Below are positions 33,722-43,489 of a stretch of 64,000 nt of DNA, in pieces (the stretch's first letter is position 1; each line of letters opens with the position of its first letter). The translations under genes were made by a program, and so were the position numbers. The stretch is from Bacteroides fragilis. Its GTDB lineage: Bacteria; Bacteroidota; Bacteroidia; Bacteroidales; Bacteroidaceae. A model generated the notes under the pieces. It was given only the letters and a program-made list of their open reading frames with translations. It searched no databases and had not been told where the DNA came from. The stretch lies in NCBI RefSeq assembly GCF_019583405.1, contig NZ_SZUU01000002.1, forward strand, positions 1 to 64,000. Direction: 5' to 3'.

Positions 33722-35243
33722 TAATCTGTTTATTATAGAACAAACGATCAATTTTACCATTGGTATTACGTCGTAATTCATCCAATCGATAAAAAGCTGT
33801 AGGTAACATATACTTAGGAAGTTCCTTTCCTATTTTAGTCCTAAACTCCGCTGGTGAAATTTCTTCTGCCGATTCGTAGAACAGAGTTATTTCCTTATGC
33901 ACAAAATTATAAACAATACATCCATTGTTCACTAACTTCAACTTATTTATTATAATATGTTCTATCTCTCCCAGTTCCGTACGATATCCCATATGTTTTA
34001 CCAAACTATCTTTTCTGCCTTTGAAAACAATCTCTCCCAAGGCATTAACATATACAATGTCACCCGTACGATAGACAAGCTCAGGATAAGCACTATTTAA
34101 TGGATTTTGCACAAAAGCAGCAGCTGTCTTTTCCGGATTATTATAATACCCCATTGCTAAAGAACTTCCTCTAACACACAACTCCCCCTCTTCATTTACT
34201 TTTGTAACAAGTTTATTATCCTCATTGAGTATCAACACATCCGTATTCCGGCAAGGGAAGCCAATAGGTATAGGTTCTTCATCTTTTATATCTCTATCTA
34301 CAATATAATATGTACAATCTAAAGTAATCTCAATAGGCCCATATAAGTTAGCAAACATAGTATTTGGCAATTGTTTTTTCCAATAGTTAAATTGTTTAGT
34401 CGGAAATACTTCTCCTGCGAACCAAACAGTTTTCAAGTCAGGTAACTTTATTGAGGTCAATAGATTCATGTTAGCAATATTAACCATGATAGTAGGTACC
34501 CAAAAAAGAAACGTAACTTTATATTTTTCCAATAATTGTAATATAGAAGCAGGAAAAGCAGACAAATGCTCTGGGATTACTACAATAGTATTCCCCTTTG
34601 CCATCAACATACAAAGTTCAAAACTATATATATCAAATACTAATGGAGATAATGAGCCTATCACTTCATCGTTTGAGAACTTAAATACATCTAACGCCCA
34701 TTCAGTAAAATCAAAGAAGCTTCTATGATTTAGTACCACTCCTTTAGGGGTACCGGTAGATCCAGACGTATTAATAATACACAAGGGATCAGTATCAACT
34801 AGTTTTTGCAAACGAATGTCTAATAGCTCATCATCAATAGACAAGTCCCAATCCACCTCATCTAAGTTTACTACTTGTATAGAATCAGGTAGAATTCCTG
34901 ATATATTTTTAAGATATTGATTATTAGTAACAATTATGGCTGGAGTGATTAAATCTATTATATTTTTTATACGTTCGGAAGGTGTTTTCACATCTAAATT
35001 CATATAAAAATTACCAGAATAGATTATAGCTAAGTCCGCACAAACACTTTCAATACTTTTATTCAAATAGACAGCTATTGGCTTTTTCAGAACATTGGCA
35101 TTCGATGCAAAATTGTAAGCTAATGTATGAACTTTATCATCTAATGAAGAGAAAGTTATTTCTCTATCTCGATCTATAACAGCAATTTTATTAGGAAATA
35201 AGTGTACTGTTTCTTTAAAATACTCAATAATATTGATCTTCAT
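33714..35243 (-). CDS. Adenylation enzyme (amino acid/acyl-AMP ligase, DltA-like)
   Basis: A 509-residue ANL-superfamily adenylating enzyme, the length of D-alanine:carrier ligases. Core motifs are complete: INTSGSTGTPKGVVLNHRS (A3 P-loop), AGEVFP, YGPIE (A5), YRTGDIV (A7), FKGRKDSLVKHMGYRTELGE (A8), and NGKIDR (A10 Lys). No condensation or carrier domain is fused; free-standing carriers follow. It would activate an amino or hydroxy acid as AMP ester and load it onto carrier protein 1. Substrate cannot be deduced. AT-rich. It starts 11 bp after the priming transferase gene. Confidence 0.85.
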   Translation of the reverse strand: MKINIIEYFKETVHLFPNKIAVIDRDREITFSSLDDKVHTLAYNFASNANVLKKPIAVYLNKSIESVCADLAIIYSGNFYMNLDVKTPSERIKNIIDLITPAIIVTNNQYLKNISGILPDSIQVVNLDEVDWDLSIDDELLDIRLQKLVDTDPLCIINTSGSTGTPKGVVLNHRSFFDFTEWALDVFKFSNDEVIGSLSPLVFDIYSFELCMLMAKGNTIVVIPEHLSAFPASILQLLEKYKVTFLFWVPTIMVNIANMNLLTSIKLPDLKTVWFAGEVFPTKQFNYWKKQLPNTMFANLYGPIEITLDCTYYIVDRDIKDEEPIPIGFPCRNTDVLILNEDNKLVTKVNEEGELCVRGSSLAMGYYNNPEKTAAAFVQNPLNSAYPELVYRTGDIVYVNALGEIVFKGRKDSLVKHMGYRTELGEIEHIIINKLKLVNNGCIVYNFVHKEITLFYESAEEISPAEFRTKIGKELPKYMLPTAFYRLDELRRNTNGKIDRLFYNKQING

Positions 35244-35254
35244 TTTACCATTAT

Positions 35255-35863
35255 TTAATTATTACCATTAAACGCTTCCATAGTTGCACACGAATCTGAA
35301 CTAATTCCTTCGCGTGTGAATACTTTCTTTACTGTTAAAAACAGAATTTTCAAATCAAGAGAGAAGGAGCAATGATCGACATACCATACATCCAATTCAA
35401 ACCTTCTTGTCCATGATATAGCATTACGCCCATTCACCTGTGCCCAACCAGTAATACCAGGTCTTATTTCGTGTCTCCGAGCCTGTTCAGTATTGTATAA
35501 GGACAAATACTGAGGAAGCAAAGGGCGTGGTCCGATTAAAGACATGTCTCCTCTCAAGACATTAATTAATTGGGGTAACTCATCTATCGAAGTAGAACGT
35601 ACTAGTTTACCAATCCTAGTTAGTCGTTTATCATCCGGAAGTAAGTTCCCTTCTGCATCACGTTCATCTGTCATAGTTTTAAATTTGATGACCTTAAAGA
35701 TTTTACCATGCCGCCCGGGCCTCTCCTGAAGAAAAAAAGCACCGGCACCTTTATTGGCAAAATAAAGCCAAAAAGTTACGAGAAACAATACAGGCCAGAC
35801 AATGATCAAGACAAAAAATACGACAATAAAATCAATTAATCGTTTAATAACATACTGATACAT
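35255..35863 (-). CDS. Priming phosphoglycosyl transferase (PglC/WcaJ-like, short form)
   Basis: A 202-residue monotopic phosphoglycosyl transferase that starts repeat-unit synthesis by moving a sugar-1-phosphate to undecaprenyl phosphate. Features: an N-terminal membrane-inserted helix (FIVVFFVLIIVWPVLFLV), then FKVIKFKTM, the conserved DELPQLINVLRGDMSLIGPRP catalytic dyad region, and GITGWAQVNGRN. The short length matches PglC, which uses UDP-diNAcBac. That is consistent with the PglD/PglE-like genes at the 3' end. It is 2 bp from the upstream glycosyltransferase gene. Confidence 0.88.
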   Translation of the reverse strand: MYQYVIKRLIDFIVVFFVLIIVWPVLFLVTFWLYFANKGAGAFFLQERPGRHGKIFKVIKFKTMTDERDAEGNLLPDDKRLTRIGKLVRSTSIDELPQLINVLRGDMSLIGPRPLLPQYLSLYNTEQARRHEIRPGITGWAQVNGRNAISWTRRFELDVWYVDHCSFSLDLKILFLTVKKVFTREGISSDSCATMEAFNGNN

Positions 35864-35865
35864 AC

Positions 35866-37074
35866 TTACTCAAAATGTTTCATTATCATCCGGTACCCTC
35901 TTTCTACTGTATAATTAGATTTCAGGTATTCATACCCTTTCTCGCCCATCACTTTTATTTTTTCCCTGTCTGCAGATAAAGAATCCACCATTTCCATAAA
36001 TGTATCCAGATTCCCATTTTCTGTCCAAAAGCCATAACCATTCCGTTCAGCGATCCGCCCGATATCCGTATTCATGTCTGTAGCCAATAAAACGGGCATC
36101 CGGTTTTCTAAATAAGAAAGTAAACGGGAAGGATAATTGGGGATGGTAAAACGTCTATCAAGGAAAATCAAACCGACGTCACAAGCCTTTACCAAATCAT
36201 CATACTCTTTCTTTGGAAGTGAAGATAGCAGCATTGAATTATCCGGATGATTCGCCTCAAACCAAGACTTTATCTTGCCATATTCAGTGCCACTGCCTAC
36301 AATGATGAAATAACTGTCATTACGTTCCTCATTTGCGGCTATCACGTCCAACAAGAAAATCAGACCTTGTGGACGCCCCAAATTGCCACCATATATAAAA
36401 AGAGTCTTATTAATTGGAATATGCAATTTCTGCAATATGTTTTTTCTTGCAATTGAAGTCATTAATGGCTTCTCTAACAATTTAATACTATTGGGGCATA
36501 TCTCTACTCTATCAGCCTTTATTTCCGGATTATGTGTCAACACATAATCCACATTGGCAGGAGACATACAGCCTATAAAGTCCGATATCTGATATAAAAC
36601 CTCCTCTTTTTTACGGAAAAATCTATAAATTAAGCTTCTCTTTGAAAACATTCCCAAATCAACGGCATTTTGAGGAAAAATATCTTTCAATAAAAGATAA
36701 CTTTTCGCCTTACAACGTTTCTTTTGTGAACTGATGACCCTATTGAAAGTAATGGGAGGAGTTGAATAAAGTATCAAATCAAACTGGATATCCTTCCAAT
36801 ATCTCTTTATGGCACATTGATACTGCATTTCCAATAACAATGTACCGATGCCTTTCTCCACCACATTGCTCTTTTGGATATTCAATGTCTTCACCCTCAA
36901 TATTTGAGCGCCACAACTCTCTTTTATTGAAGTAGATTCATGAAAGCGACGTTCAGCGGGAACAACCATATAGACCCTATGCCCATGACAAATAAATTCC
37001 CGCATCAAATCCGTGTATATCCCCCGTTCAGAAAGATCTGAAACACGGTTAAGGGTCAGAAACAAAATATTCAT
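35866..37074 (-). CDS. Family 4 glycosyltransferase, WbuB-like
   Basis: A 402-residue GT-B transferase. The N-terminal MNILFLTLNRVSDLSERGIY and the E-x7-E type region near the C-terminus (VGLIFLDRRFTIPNYPSRLL, then LENRMPVLLATD) match GT4. Position directly after fnlC and general form resemble WbuB, which adds L-FucNAc (formed by FnlA/B/C) to the priming residue. That donor assignment is inference from neighbourhood. Moderate base composition like the fnl genes. It is followed 2 bp later by the priming transferase gene. Confidence 0.75.
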   Translation of the reverse strand: MNILFLTLNRVSDLSERGIYTDLMREFICHGHRVYMVVPAERRFHESTSIKESCGAQILRVKTLNIQKSNVVEKGIGTLLLEMQYQCAIKRYWKDIQFDLILYSTPPITFNRVISSQKKRCKAKSYLLLKDIFPQNAVDLGMFSKRSLIYRFFRKKEEVLYQISDFIGCMSPANVDYVLTHNPEIKADRVEICPNSIKLLEKPLMTSIARKNILQKLHIPINKTLFIYGGNLGRPQGLIFLLDVIAANEERNDSYFIIVGSGTEYGKIKSWFEANHPDNSMLLSSLPKKEYDDLVKACDVGLIFLDRRFTIPNYPSRLLSYLENRMPVLLATDMNTDIGRIAERNGYGFWTENGNLDTFMEMVDSLSADREKIKVMGEKGYEYLKSNYTVERGYRMIMKHFE

Positions 37075-37084
37075 TTCGATATTA

Positions 37085-38269
37085 TCAAGATTTTCTCCAG
37101 ACGATTTTGTTTACTATTCCTGTATAACTTTGAATCAACTTCACCACCTTTGTCGATACATTTCGATCCATATAGTCCGGAACAGGGACACCATTATCAC
37201 CATTCCTATTCATTTCCACAGCAGTATCTACAGCTTGAAGCAAAGAAGCTTTATCAATCCCTGCAAGAATAAAACATCCCTTATCCAAAGCTTCAGGACG
37301 TTCGGTACTTGTGCGAATACAAACAGCCGGAAAAGAGTGACCGACAGAAGTGAAAAAAGAACTTTCCTCCGGTAATGTCCCGCTATCACTGACCACGGCA
37401 TAAGCATGCATCTGCAAGCAGTTATAGTCATGGAAACCCAGAGGGGCATGCCGAATCACCCGGCTATCCAGTTTAAATCCACTTGATTCCAGGCGGTTAC
37501 GGCTACGAGGATGGCAACTGTAAAGTACAGGCATGTCATACTTTTCAGCCATCGCGTTTATGCCTTCAAACAATGAAGCGAAGTTCTTGTCAGTATCAAT
37601 ATTCTCTTCCCGATGTGCAGACAGCAGGATATATTGTCCTTTCCTCAAACCCAATCTGGCGTGAATATCCGAAGATTCTATAGCAGAAAGGTTCTCAGAC
37701 AGAACCTCGGCCATCGGAGAACCGGTTACATAAGTACGTTCCTTTGCCACACCCGAAGCATTCAGATACCGTCTGGCATGCTCCGAATAGCATAGATTCA
37801 TATCAGAAATAATGTCTACAATACGCCGGTTTGTCTCTTCAGGAAGGCACTCATCAAAGCAACGGTTACCGGCTTCCATATGAAAAATAGGAATATGCAA
37901 GCGTTTAGCGCTGATTACACTTAGGCAAGAATTGGTATCACCGAGAACCAAAACGGCATCAGGGCGTAAGTGTGACATCAGTTTATAGCTCGCATTCAAA
38001 ATATTACCCATTGTCGAGCCCAAATCATCCCCTACAGCATCCATATAGACATCCGGAGCCTGTAAGCTCAGGTCATGAAAAAAGACTCCGTTCAGATTAT
38101 AATCATAATTCTGTCCGGTATGAGCCAAAATACAATCAAAATATCGACGGCATTTATTTATTACGGCAGCCAACCGGATAATCTCCGGACGGGTACCGAC
38201 TATTATCAACAGTCTCAGTTTGCCATTATACCGAAACTTGATATCTGAATAATCCAGTTTGATTTCCAT
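37085..38269 (-). CDS. fnlC: UDP-2-acetamido-2,6-dideoxy-L-talose 2-epimerase (CapG/FnlC)
   Basis: A 394-residue non-hydrolysing UDP-GlcNAc 2-epimerase family protein. It shows LLIIVGTRPEIIRLA and VLVLGDTNSCL, HMEAGNRC and ILLSAHREENID. In this operon it follows fnlA and fnlB and completes UDP-L-FucNAc. The ATG at 38269 (MEIKLDYSDI) is chosen because the longer frame at 38317 overlaps fnlB by 41 bp. CapG/FnlC paralogues differ from WecB mainly in context; the neighbours support FnlC. Confidence 0.88.
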   Translation of the reverse strand: MEIKLDYSDIKFRYNGKLRLLIIVGTRPEIIRLAAVINKCRRYFDCILAHTGQNYDYNLNGVFFHDLSLQAPDVYMDAVGDDLGSTMGNILNASYKLMSHLRPDAVLVLGDTNSCLSVISAKRLHIPIFHMEAGNRCFDECLPEETNRRIVDIISDMNLCYSEHARRYLNASGVAKERTYVTGSPMAEVLSENLSAIESSDIHARLGLRKGQYILLSAHREENIDTDKNFASLFEGINAMAEKYDMPVLYSCHPRSRNRLESSGFKLDSRVIRHAPLGFHDYNCLQMHAYAVVSDSGTLPEESSFFTSVGHSFPAVCIRTSTERPEALDKGCFILAGIDKASLLQAVDTAVEMNRNGDNGVPVPDYMDRNVSTKVVKLIQSYTGIVNKIVWRKS

Positions 38270-38276
38270 AATGCTA

Positions 38277-39428
38277 TTAAACTTCTTCAAAATAAGTATC
38301 CGGCCTACCGGGATCAAAACACTCGTTACACCACATAAAAGTTACCATATCCGTATCACCCAGGTTCTCAATATTATGGGTATAACCGGTAGGAATATCA
38401 ATTATTTCAAGCTTATCACCTGAAACAAAATATTCTAGAATCTCAGAGGATGAATCATACATGTTACGAAAACGGATGACACCTTGGCCACTTACAACCA
38501 CAAATTTTTCGTTTTTGGTATGATGCCAATGGTTACCTTTTGTAATATGTGGCTTGGAAATATTAACCGAGAACTGTCCCCGGTCCGTACTGCGGATAAT
38601 CTCCGTGAAACTGCCACGGGCATCCACATTCATCTTCAAAGGATAGCCAAATCCATCTTTCGGCAGATAAGAGAGATAGGTGGAGTAAAGTTTCTTAGTA
38701 AAACCATCTCCCACATGGGGAACTCCCAAGTTGTTACGGTTCTCACGGAAAGAAAATAGCAATTCCACAACTGCTCCCAAAGTAACAGTGTATACAGCAG
38801 ATACTTTACAATAAGCTCCTTCCCGATGTTCATTGCCCGTCAAAGCAGAGATTAATTCATCCACAACATCATCTATATATACAAGATTCATCTCCACATT
38901 CGGATCATTGACCTGAATGGGAAGATCATGTGCTATGTTATAGCAAAAAGTAGCTATTGCACTATTATAATTGGGACGACACCATTTACCAAAGAGATTG
39001 GGAAAACGGTATACCAACACTTTCGATCCCGTTTCCCGGGAATACTCAAACAACAATTGTTCACCCGCCCGTTTAGAGGCTCCATAAGGATTATCCAAAG
39101 CGGCTTGTGTAGAGGAGGATATCATGATAGGGCAAGTATTTCCATGTCTCTTCAATGAAGCAAGAAGCGTAGAGGCAAAACCAAAGTTCCCTTTCATAAA
39201 TTCAGACTGGTCCAGTGGGCGGTTGACACCGGCCAGATTAAAAATGAAATCAGCCTGTCGGCAATAGTCATCCAATTCAGAAGGGTCACTATCTACATCA
39301 TATTCAAAAATGACCAACTCGTTTCCGGACAAAGCGTAATTTTTTGCTTTGCCACTTTGAATATTGCGCAGTTGGGATACAAGATTCCGCCCGACAAAAC
39401 CTTTCGCACCGGTTACTAAAACTTTCAT
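38277..39428 (-). CDS. fnlB: UDP-4-keto reductase/epimerase with cupin domain (CapF/FnlB)
   Basis: A 383-residue bifunctional protein. The N-terminal extended SDR domain (KVLVTGAKGFVGRNLV, with the NAD-binding GxxGxxG) is joined to a C-terminal cupin domain with ISKPHITKGNHWHHTKNEKF (His ligands of a metal). CapF of Staphylococcus aureus has this architecture and produces UDP-2-acetamido-2,6-dideoxy-L-talose from the FnlA product. A 41-bp gap separates it from fnlA. Confidence 0.9.
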   Translation of the reverse strand: MKVLVTGAKGFVGRNLVSQLRNIQSGKAKNYALSGNELVIFEYDVDSDPSELDDYCRQADFIFNLAGVNRPLDQSEFMKGNFGFASTLLASLKRHGNTCPIMISSSTQAALDNPYGASKRAGEQLLFEYSRETGSKVLVYRFPNLFGKWCRPNYNSAIATFCYNIAHDLPIQVNDPNVEMNLVYIDDVVDELISALTGNEHREGAYCKVSAVYTVTLGAVVELLFSFRENRNNLGVPHVGDGFTKKLYSTYLSYLPKDGFGYPLKMNVDARGSFTEIIRSTDRGQFSVNISKPHITKGNHWHHTKNEKFVVVSGQGVIRFRNMYDSSSEILEYFVSGDKLEIIDIPTGYTHNIENLGDTDMVTFMWCNECFDPGRPDTYFEEV

Positions 39429-39469
39429 AAATAAAGAGGAATTAATTTATTTGATCTTTGCTATCAATT

Positions 39470-40492
39470 CTATTTTTCTTCAAGAGCCAGATCTTTACGA
39501 ATGAAATCAAGTTTCAAGAGAAGTTCTTTCATTCCTTCAACATCAAGACGACGGGTATTATGAGAATGGTAATCTTCTATTTTGGAGACCTCCTCACTTC
39601 CTTCCACAAAAAACTTATCATAATTTAAATCACGCGTATCACATGGGATACGATAATAATCACCCATATCCTCTGCTTTAGACATCTCTTCACGGGTAAC
39701 AAGAGTTTCATAGAGTTTCTCACCGTGGCGGGTACCAATCACTTTGACATCCGCGTTACTATGGTAAAGAGACTTTAATGCATCGGCTAATACATCCAGA
39801 GTGGCAGCGGGTGCCTTCTGAACAAACAAATCACCATTTTTTCCATGCTGAAAGGCATAAATCACCAAGTCGACAGCATCATCCAAAGTCATCATGAAGC
39901 GGGTCATGTTGGGATCTGTTATTGTTATTGGATTACATTTCTTAATTTGCTCTACCCACAATGGTATCACAGAACCACGGCTGGCCATAACATTCCCATA
40001 ACGGGTACAGCAAATCGTTGTTCCTCCACAATTACCCAACTGACGACCTTTGGCGATAGCGACTTTCTCCATCATGGCTTTGCTGATACCCATCGCATTT
40101 ATAGGATAGGCAGCTTTATCGGTAGAAAGTACCACCACATTCTTAACACCATGAGTTATGGCGGAATCCAACACATTTTCTGTACCGAGAACATTTGTCC
40201 TAACCGCTTGTGTGGGAAAAAACTCACAGGAAGGGACTTGCTTCAGCGCAGCGGCATGGAAGATATAATCCACTCCATTCATAACTCCATCCACAGAGCG
40301 TTTGTCACGGACATCGCCAATATAGAATTTTACTTTGGGATTCTGAAGATGGTGACGCATATCATCTTGTTTCTTTTCATCACGAGAGAATATACGAATC
40401 TCCCTGATATCGGAATCAAGAAAACGACGTAAAACCGCATTGCCGAAAGAACCTGTTCCACCGGTAATTAAAAGTATCTTATTATCAAACAC
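39470..40492 (-). CDS. fnlA: UDP-N-acetylglucosamine 4,6-dehydratase/5-epimerase (FnlA/CapE)
   Basis: A 340-residue extended SDR. Cofactor loop ITGGTGSFGNAVL near the N-terminus. The catalytic region STDKAAYPINAMGISKAMME shows MxxxK instead of the usual YxxxK, as documented for CapE/FnlA-type dehydratases. It starts the route UDP-GlcNAc to UDP-L-FucNAc. It is followed by fnlB and fnlC in the standard order. Conserved core of many B. fragilis capsule loci (family knowledge). Confidence 0.9.
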   Translation of the reverse strand: MFDNKILLITGGTGSFGNAVLRRFLDSDIREIRIFSRDEKKQDDMRHHLQNPKVKFYIGDVRDKRSVDGVMNGVDYIFHAAALKQVPSCEFFPTQAVRTNVLGTENVLDSAITHGVKNVVVLSTDKAAYPINAMGISKAMMEKVAIAKGRQLGNCGGTTICCTRYGNVMASRGSVIPLWVEQIKKCNPITITDPNMTRFMMTLDDAVDLVIYAFQHGKNGDLFVQKAPAATLDVLADALKSLYHSNADVKVIGTRHGEKLYETLVTREEMSKAEDMGDYYRIPCDTRDLNYDKFFVEGSEEVSKIEDYHSHNTRRLDVEGMKELLLKLDFIRKDLALEEK

Positions 40493-40498
40493 AATATA

Positions 40499-41506
40499 TT
40501 ATTTTAATAGTTCCCTAAACTCCTCACGTCTCTTCTCTAAAGAAAAAGTTTCATGAATATAATTATAACCATCAATGAGTTTATTATAATCAAATTGCTC
40601 TATCAAGTCAAGAATAGAAGCAGTCATATTTTCATAATTTTTTTGTATATCGATTTTTATACCAAATGATTTAATGGTATCATTAAGTCCTCCCATACCA
40701 GAATGAATAACTATATTACTGGCAGCCAATGCCTCCAAAGCAGATATGCCAAAACCTTCATAAGAAGATAGTTGGAAATAATACTTACTTTTTTTCAACA
40801 AAGAGACTTTATCTTCCTCTGATATACTCCCCACAAAAGAAACATATTCCTCCAATCTTAAATTCTCTACTATTTCTCTAAGATAATCGCTTCCCTCTCC
40901 AAGTTTACCAATTATAACAAATTTAGAGTCTGCGTATTTTTTATTAGCAACCAATTTTTCAAATACATACAAAGCTCTATCAATACCCTTTCTTATTACA
41001 TTAGCTTTAGTTTCCATCCAGCCAATTGTCACAAATAACTCTTCACATTTCTTTTCAAATCCACAACTAAATTTTTCTATATTTATTACATGATATGAGA
41101 AAAAAAGCTTTGTAGGTTTCTTTTTATATAACCCACTTATGTTTTTCAAATCAGAATTTGAAACAACAACACATTTATCAGCAAACAAATAACATAATTT
41201 AAACATTATTTTTTGAAATATATATTCTTTCTCCGATACAAGATTTCGGTCTAAAGCATCAATTCCTCCTGTCATATATACTTTCTTGCAGAAAAGACGA
41301 GATAATATAGCTGAGAATAAACTTTTTCTATAAAAATATAAGAAAGAGAAATCATATCGATAAAATCTAATAAAATCTATAATTTTATTAGTGATAATCA
41401 CATCATATCCTAATTCTTTTAACAACAAAATATCTATTACATAAAATCGTTGGCTCACAAATGAAGACAAATCTCTTACACTTGAATAAAATAATATTCT
41501 TTTCAT
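40499..41506 (-). CDS. Glycosyltransferase family 4
   Basis: A 335-residue GT-B transferase: MKRILFYSSVRDLSSFVSQ, then YFQLSSYEGFGISALEALAASN with the E-x7-E catalytic pair (EGFGISALE). The donor and acceptor sugars are not predictable. The gene is strongly AT-rich, with an abundance of Phe, Ile, Lys and Tyr codons, in contrast to fnlA next to it. It overlaps the upstream GT2 gene by 4 bp. Confidence 0.75.
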   Translation of the reverse strand: MKRILFYSSVRDLSSFVSQRFYVIDILLLKELGYDVIITNKIIDFIRFYRYDFSFLYFYRKSLFSAILSRLFCKKVYMTGGIDALDRNLVSEKEYIFQKIMFKLCYLFADKCVVVSNSDLKNISGLYKKKPTKLFFSYHVINIEKFSCGFEKKCEELFVTIGWMETKANVIRKGIDRALYVFEKLVANKKYADSKFVIIGKLGEGSDYLREIVENLRLEEYVSFVGSISEEDKVSLLKKSKYYFQLSSYEGFGISALEALAASNIVIHSGMGGLNDTIKSFGIKIDIQKNYENMTASILDLIEQFDYNKLIDGYNYIHETFSLEKRREEFRELLK

Positions 41507-42297
41507 CTTTTACAATCTCTATATCTACGAATTTGCAATATTACATTTGGAAATAAACTTCTAATAATAATAAGCATACACTTCCTCAAGTAGGCAATCA
41601 AATGATAGCTGTAATGAATAATAAATTTTTTTCTTGAATGCCTATTTCTAAAAATAGAATATAAAACATCTTTTTTAGAGACGATCTCATTTACTGAACT
41701 GAAACCAGAATCAATATATAGGATATTAGATATGATTAAATCTAACATTTGAAATCTTTTTCCACCAATATATAATTTATATATAAAATCATAATCGGAA
41801 GCTGCTTTTATATCTACATCAAAAAGCATATCTTTACAAACCTCACATTTTACAAAAACTGACTGATGAACAAATCCTTTCCAAATATTCTTAGGAATGC
41901 AGGGATTTATTTGAAATTCTCCCCACATACTACGAACCCACGCACCTCCGTACACAACATCAATTCCAATTAGCATTTGACTAAACACCTGAGTAATTAT
42001 ATCAGAACTAAAAAAGTAATCTCCGCAATTCATAAAAATAATCCAATCTCCCGTAGCAACTTTAATTCCTTTGTTCATGGCGTCATATATACCATTATCA
42101 GATTCTGAAACCCAATAACTAATTTTTGTAGCATACTTCTCCACTATGTCCATAGTACCATCATCTGATTTTCCATCTATTATAATATATTCTATATTTG
42201 AATAATCTTGATTAATGACACTTAATATAGTATCTTCAATATAATCTATGCCATTGTATACTACTGTAATGACTGTTATTTTAAGTTTTTTCTCCAT
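41503..42297 (-). CDS. Glycosyltransferase family 2
   Basis: A 264-residue GT-A transferase. It starts with KITVITVVYNGIDYIEDTILSV, typical of GT2, then YIIIDGKSDDGTMDIVE and the metal-binding region FMNCGDYFFSS, where the second Asp of the usual D-x-D lies in the N-C-G-D form used by colanic acid WcaE/WfgS-like enzymes. Short C-terminal membrane-proximal helix. AT-rich. Overlaps wzy by 17 bp and the next GT by 4 bp. Confidence 0.8.
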   Translation of the reverse strand: MEKKLKITVITVVYNGIDYIEDTILSVINQDYSNIEYIIIDGKSDDGTMDIVEKYATKISYWVSESDNGIYDAMNKGIKVATGDWIIFMNCGDYFFSSDIITQVFSQMLIGIDVVYGGAWVRSMWGEFQINPCIPKNIWKGFVHQSVFVKCEVCKDMLFDVDIKAASDYDFIYKLYIGGKRFQMLDLIISNILYIDSGFSSVNEIVSKKDVLYSIFRNRHSRKKFIIHYSYHLIAYLRKCMLIIIRSLFPNVILQIRRYRDCKR

Positions 42298-43489
42298 TTT
42301 CTGAATTAAAAAAAGGACAAGTAATTAAAACATATAGTAAAAAAACAAATCGCACACCTGAATTAAATATAAAAAAATCACTTTTATAATTACAATATAG
42401 TAAAGTGAATAATAAATATATCGCAATTTTTTTATCAACATAACATATACGATAAAACATATAAAAATATAACGCTAACATCAATGATAAATAGAATATT
42501 CCACCATAATTTAAACGTAATAAGAAACCTATATCTGTTGTACGAACTCCATCAACAAAAAGATAATTACCTGTACCTAGAAGCCAATCTTGTAAATTAA
42601 CAGGAAAAACAAGCATATCTCCTAATAATGCTTCTAAATTTTCACTTGTTTTCCCCAATAAAAAATCATTGAGGATATCGAAAGTTGTCATGCTCCATTC
42701 AAAAGATGTTGATAACATTTCACTTTTTTCCATAAAATCATCCAAAACAGTAATACACAAAACTATTATTATAAAGAACGACCCTACCTTTAGGAATTTT
42801 CTAGTATTTAGAACAAATACAATCAATAATGAAAATAAAATTGGAACAAACCCTGATCTTGCATTTGTAAACACAGCTATCAACATTATACTGGCAAAAA
42901 AAGCCCCCCATCCCCCGTATTTCCAATAACCTAAAATAATTAATCCAATACATATACCTTGTATAACTGGATACGAAAATAACAACCCATCAGCCAAACC
43001 ATACCCTCTATATATAAAAGTGTTTAAAAGTTCCTCTGGGTATCTTAACAAATTTATTTTTAAATCATATGCTATATTAGGATTTAGAATTAAAAAGAAT
43101 GAGAAAAATGAAGCTAAAGACACACACATAAATAATATTCTTTTAATAGAAATATCAGTTATATGATTAATACTCCATAGTACCCCATAAGAACATGGAA
43201 ATAAAAATAAAACTAATGAAGTATCATTTAAAGAGCAAACTACATGTCCATTAAATAAATCTACATAAATAGAAAATAATGCTATTAATCCTAAAAAAAA
43301 CATCTCATATTTATAAAAATAAATGATTTTAGAAAACATCCCATTTATTAATATAATAAACAATATAACTATAATTATTATTTTATCACTTCCAAATGGA
43401 AGTACTTTAAATGGAGGTGCGAAAATATAAAAATACAAAATCAATATCGATAAACAAATCATGCTCCATCTAGTCACGTATTTCATCAC
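42281..43489 (-). CDS. wzy: Wzy-like oligosaccharide repeat-unit polymerase
   Basis: A 402-residue integral membrane protein with about ten hydrophobic segments, including ILYFYIFAPPFKVLP, IIIVILFIILINGMFS and SFFIIIVLCITVLDD. A long hydrophilic loop near residues 265-320 (SEMLSTSFEWSMTTFDILND) is typical of O-antigen/capsule polymerases. The amino acid sequence is poorly conserved in this class, so assignment is by topology and by its place between glycosyltransferases and the flippase. Very AT-rich. Confidence 0.78.
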   Translation of the reverse strand: MMKYVTRWSMICLSILILYFYIFAPPFKVLPFGSDKIIIIVILFIILINGMFSKIIYFYKYEMFFLGLIALFSIYVDLFNGHVVCSLNDTSLVLFLFPCSYGVLWSINHITDISIKRILFMCVSLASFFSFFLILNPNIAYDLKINLLRYPEELLNTFIYRGYGLADGLLFSYPVIQGICIGLIILGYWKYGGWGAFFASIMLIAVFTNARSGFVPILFSLLIVFVLNTRKFLKVGSFFIIIVLCITVLDDFMEKSEMLSTSFEWSMTTFDILNDFLLGKTSENLEALLGDMLVFPVNLQDWLLGTGNYLFVDGVRTTDIGFLLRLNYGGIFYLSLMLALYFYMFYRICYVDKKIAIYLLFTLLYCNYKSDFFIFNSGVRFVFLLYVLITCPFFNSENGEKT

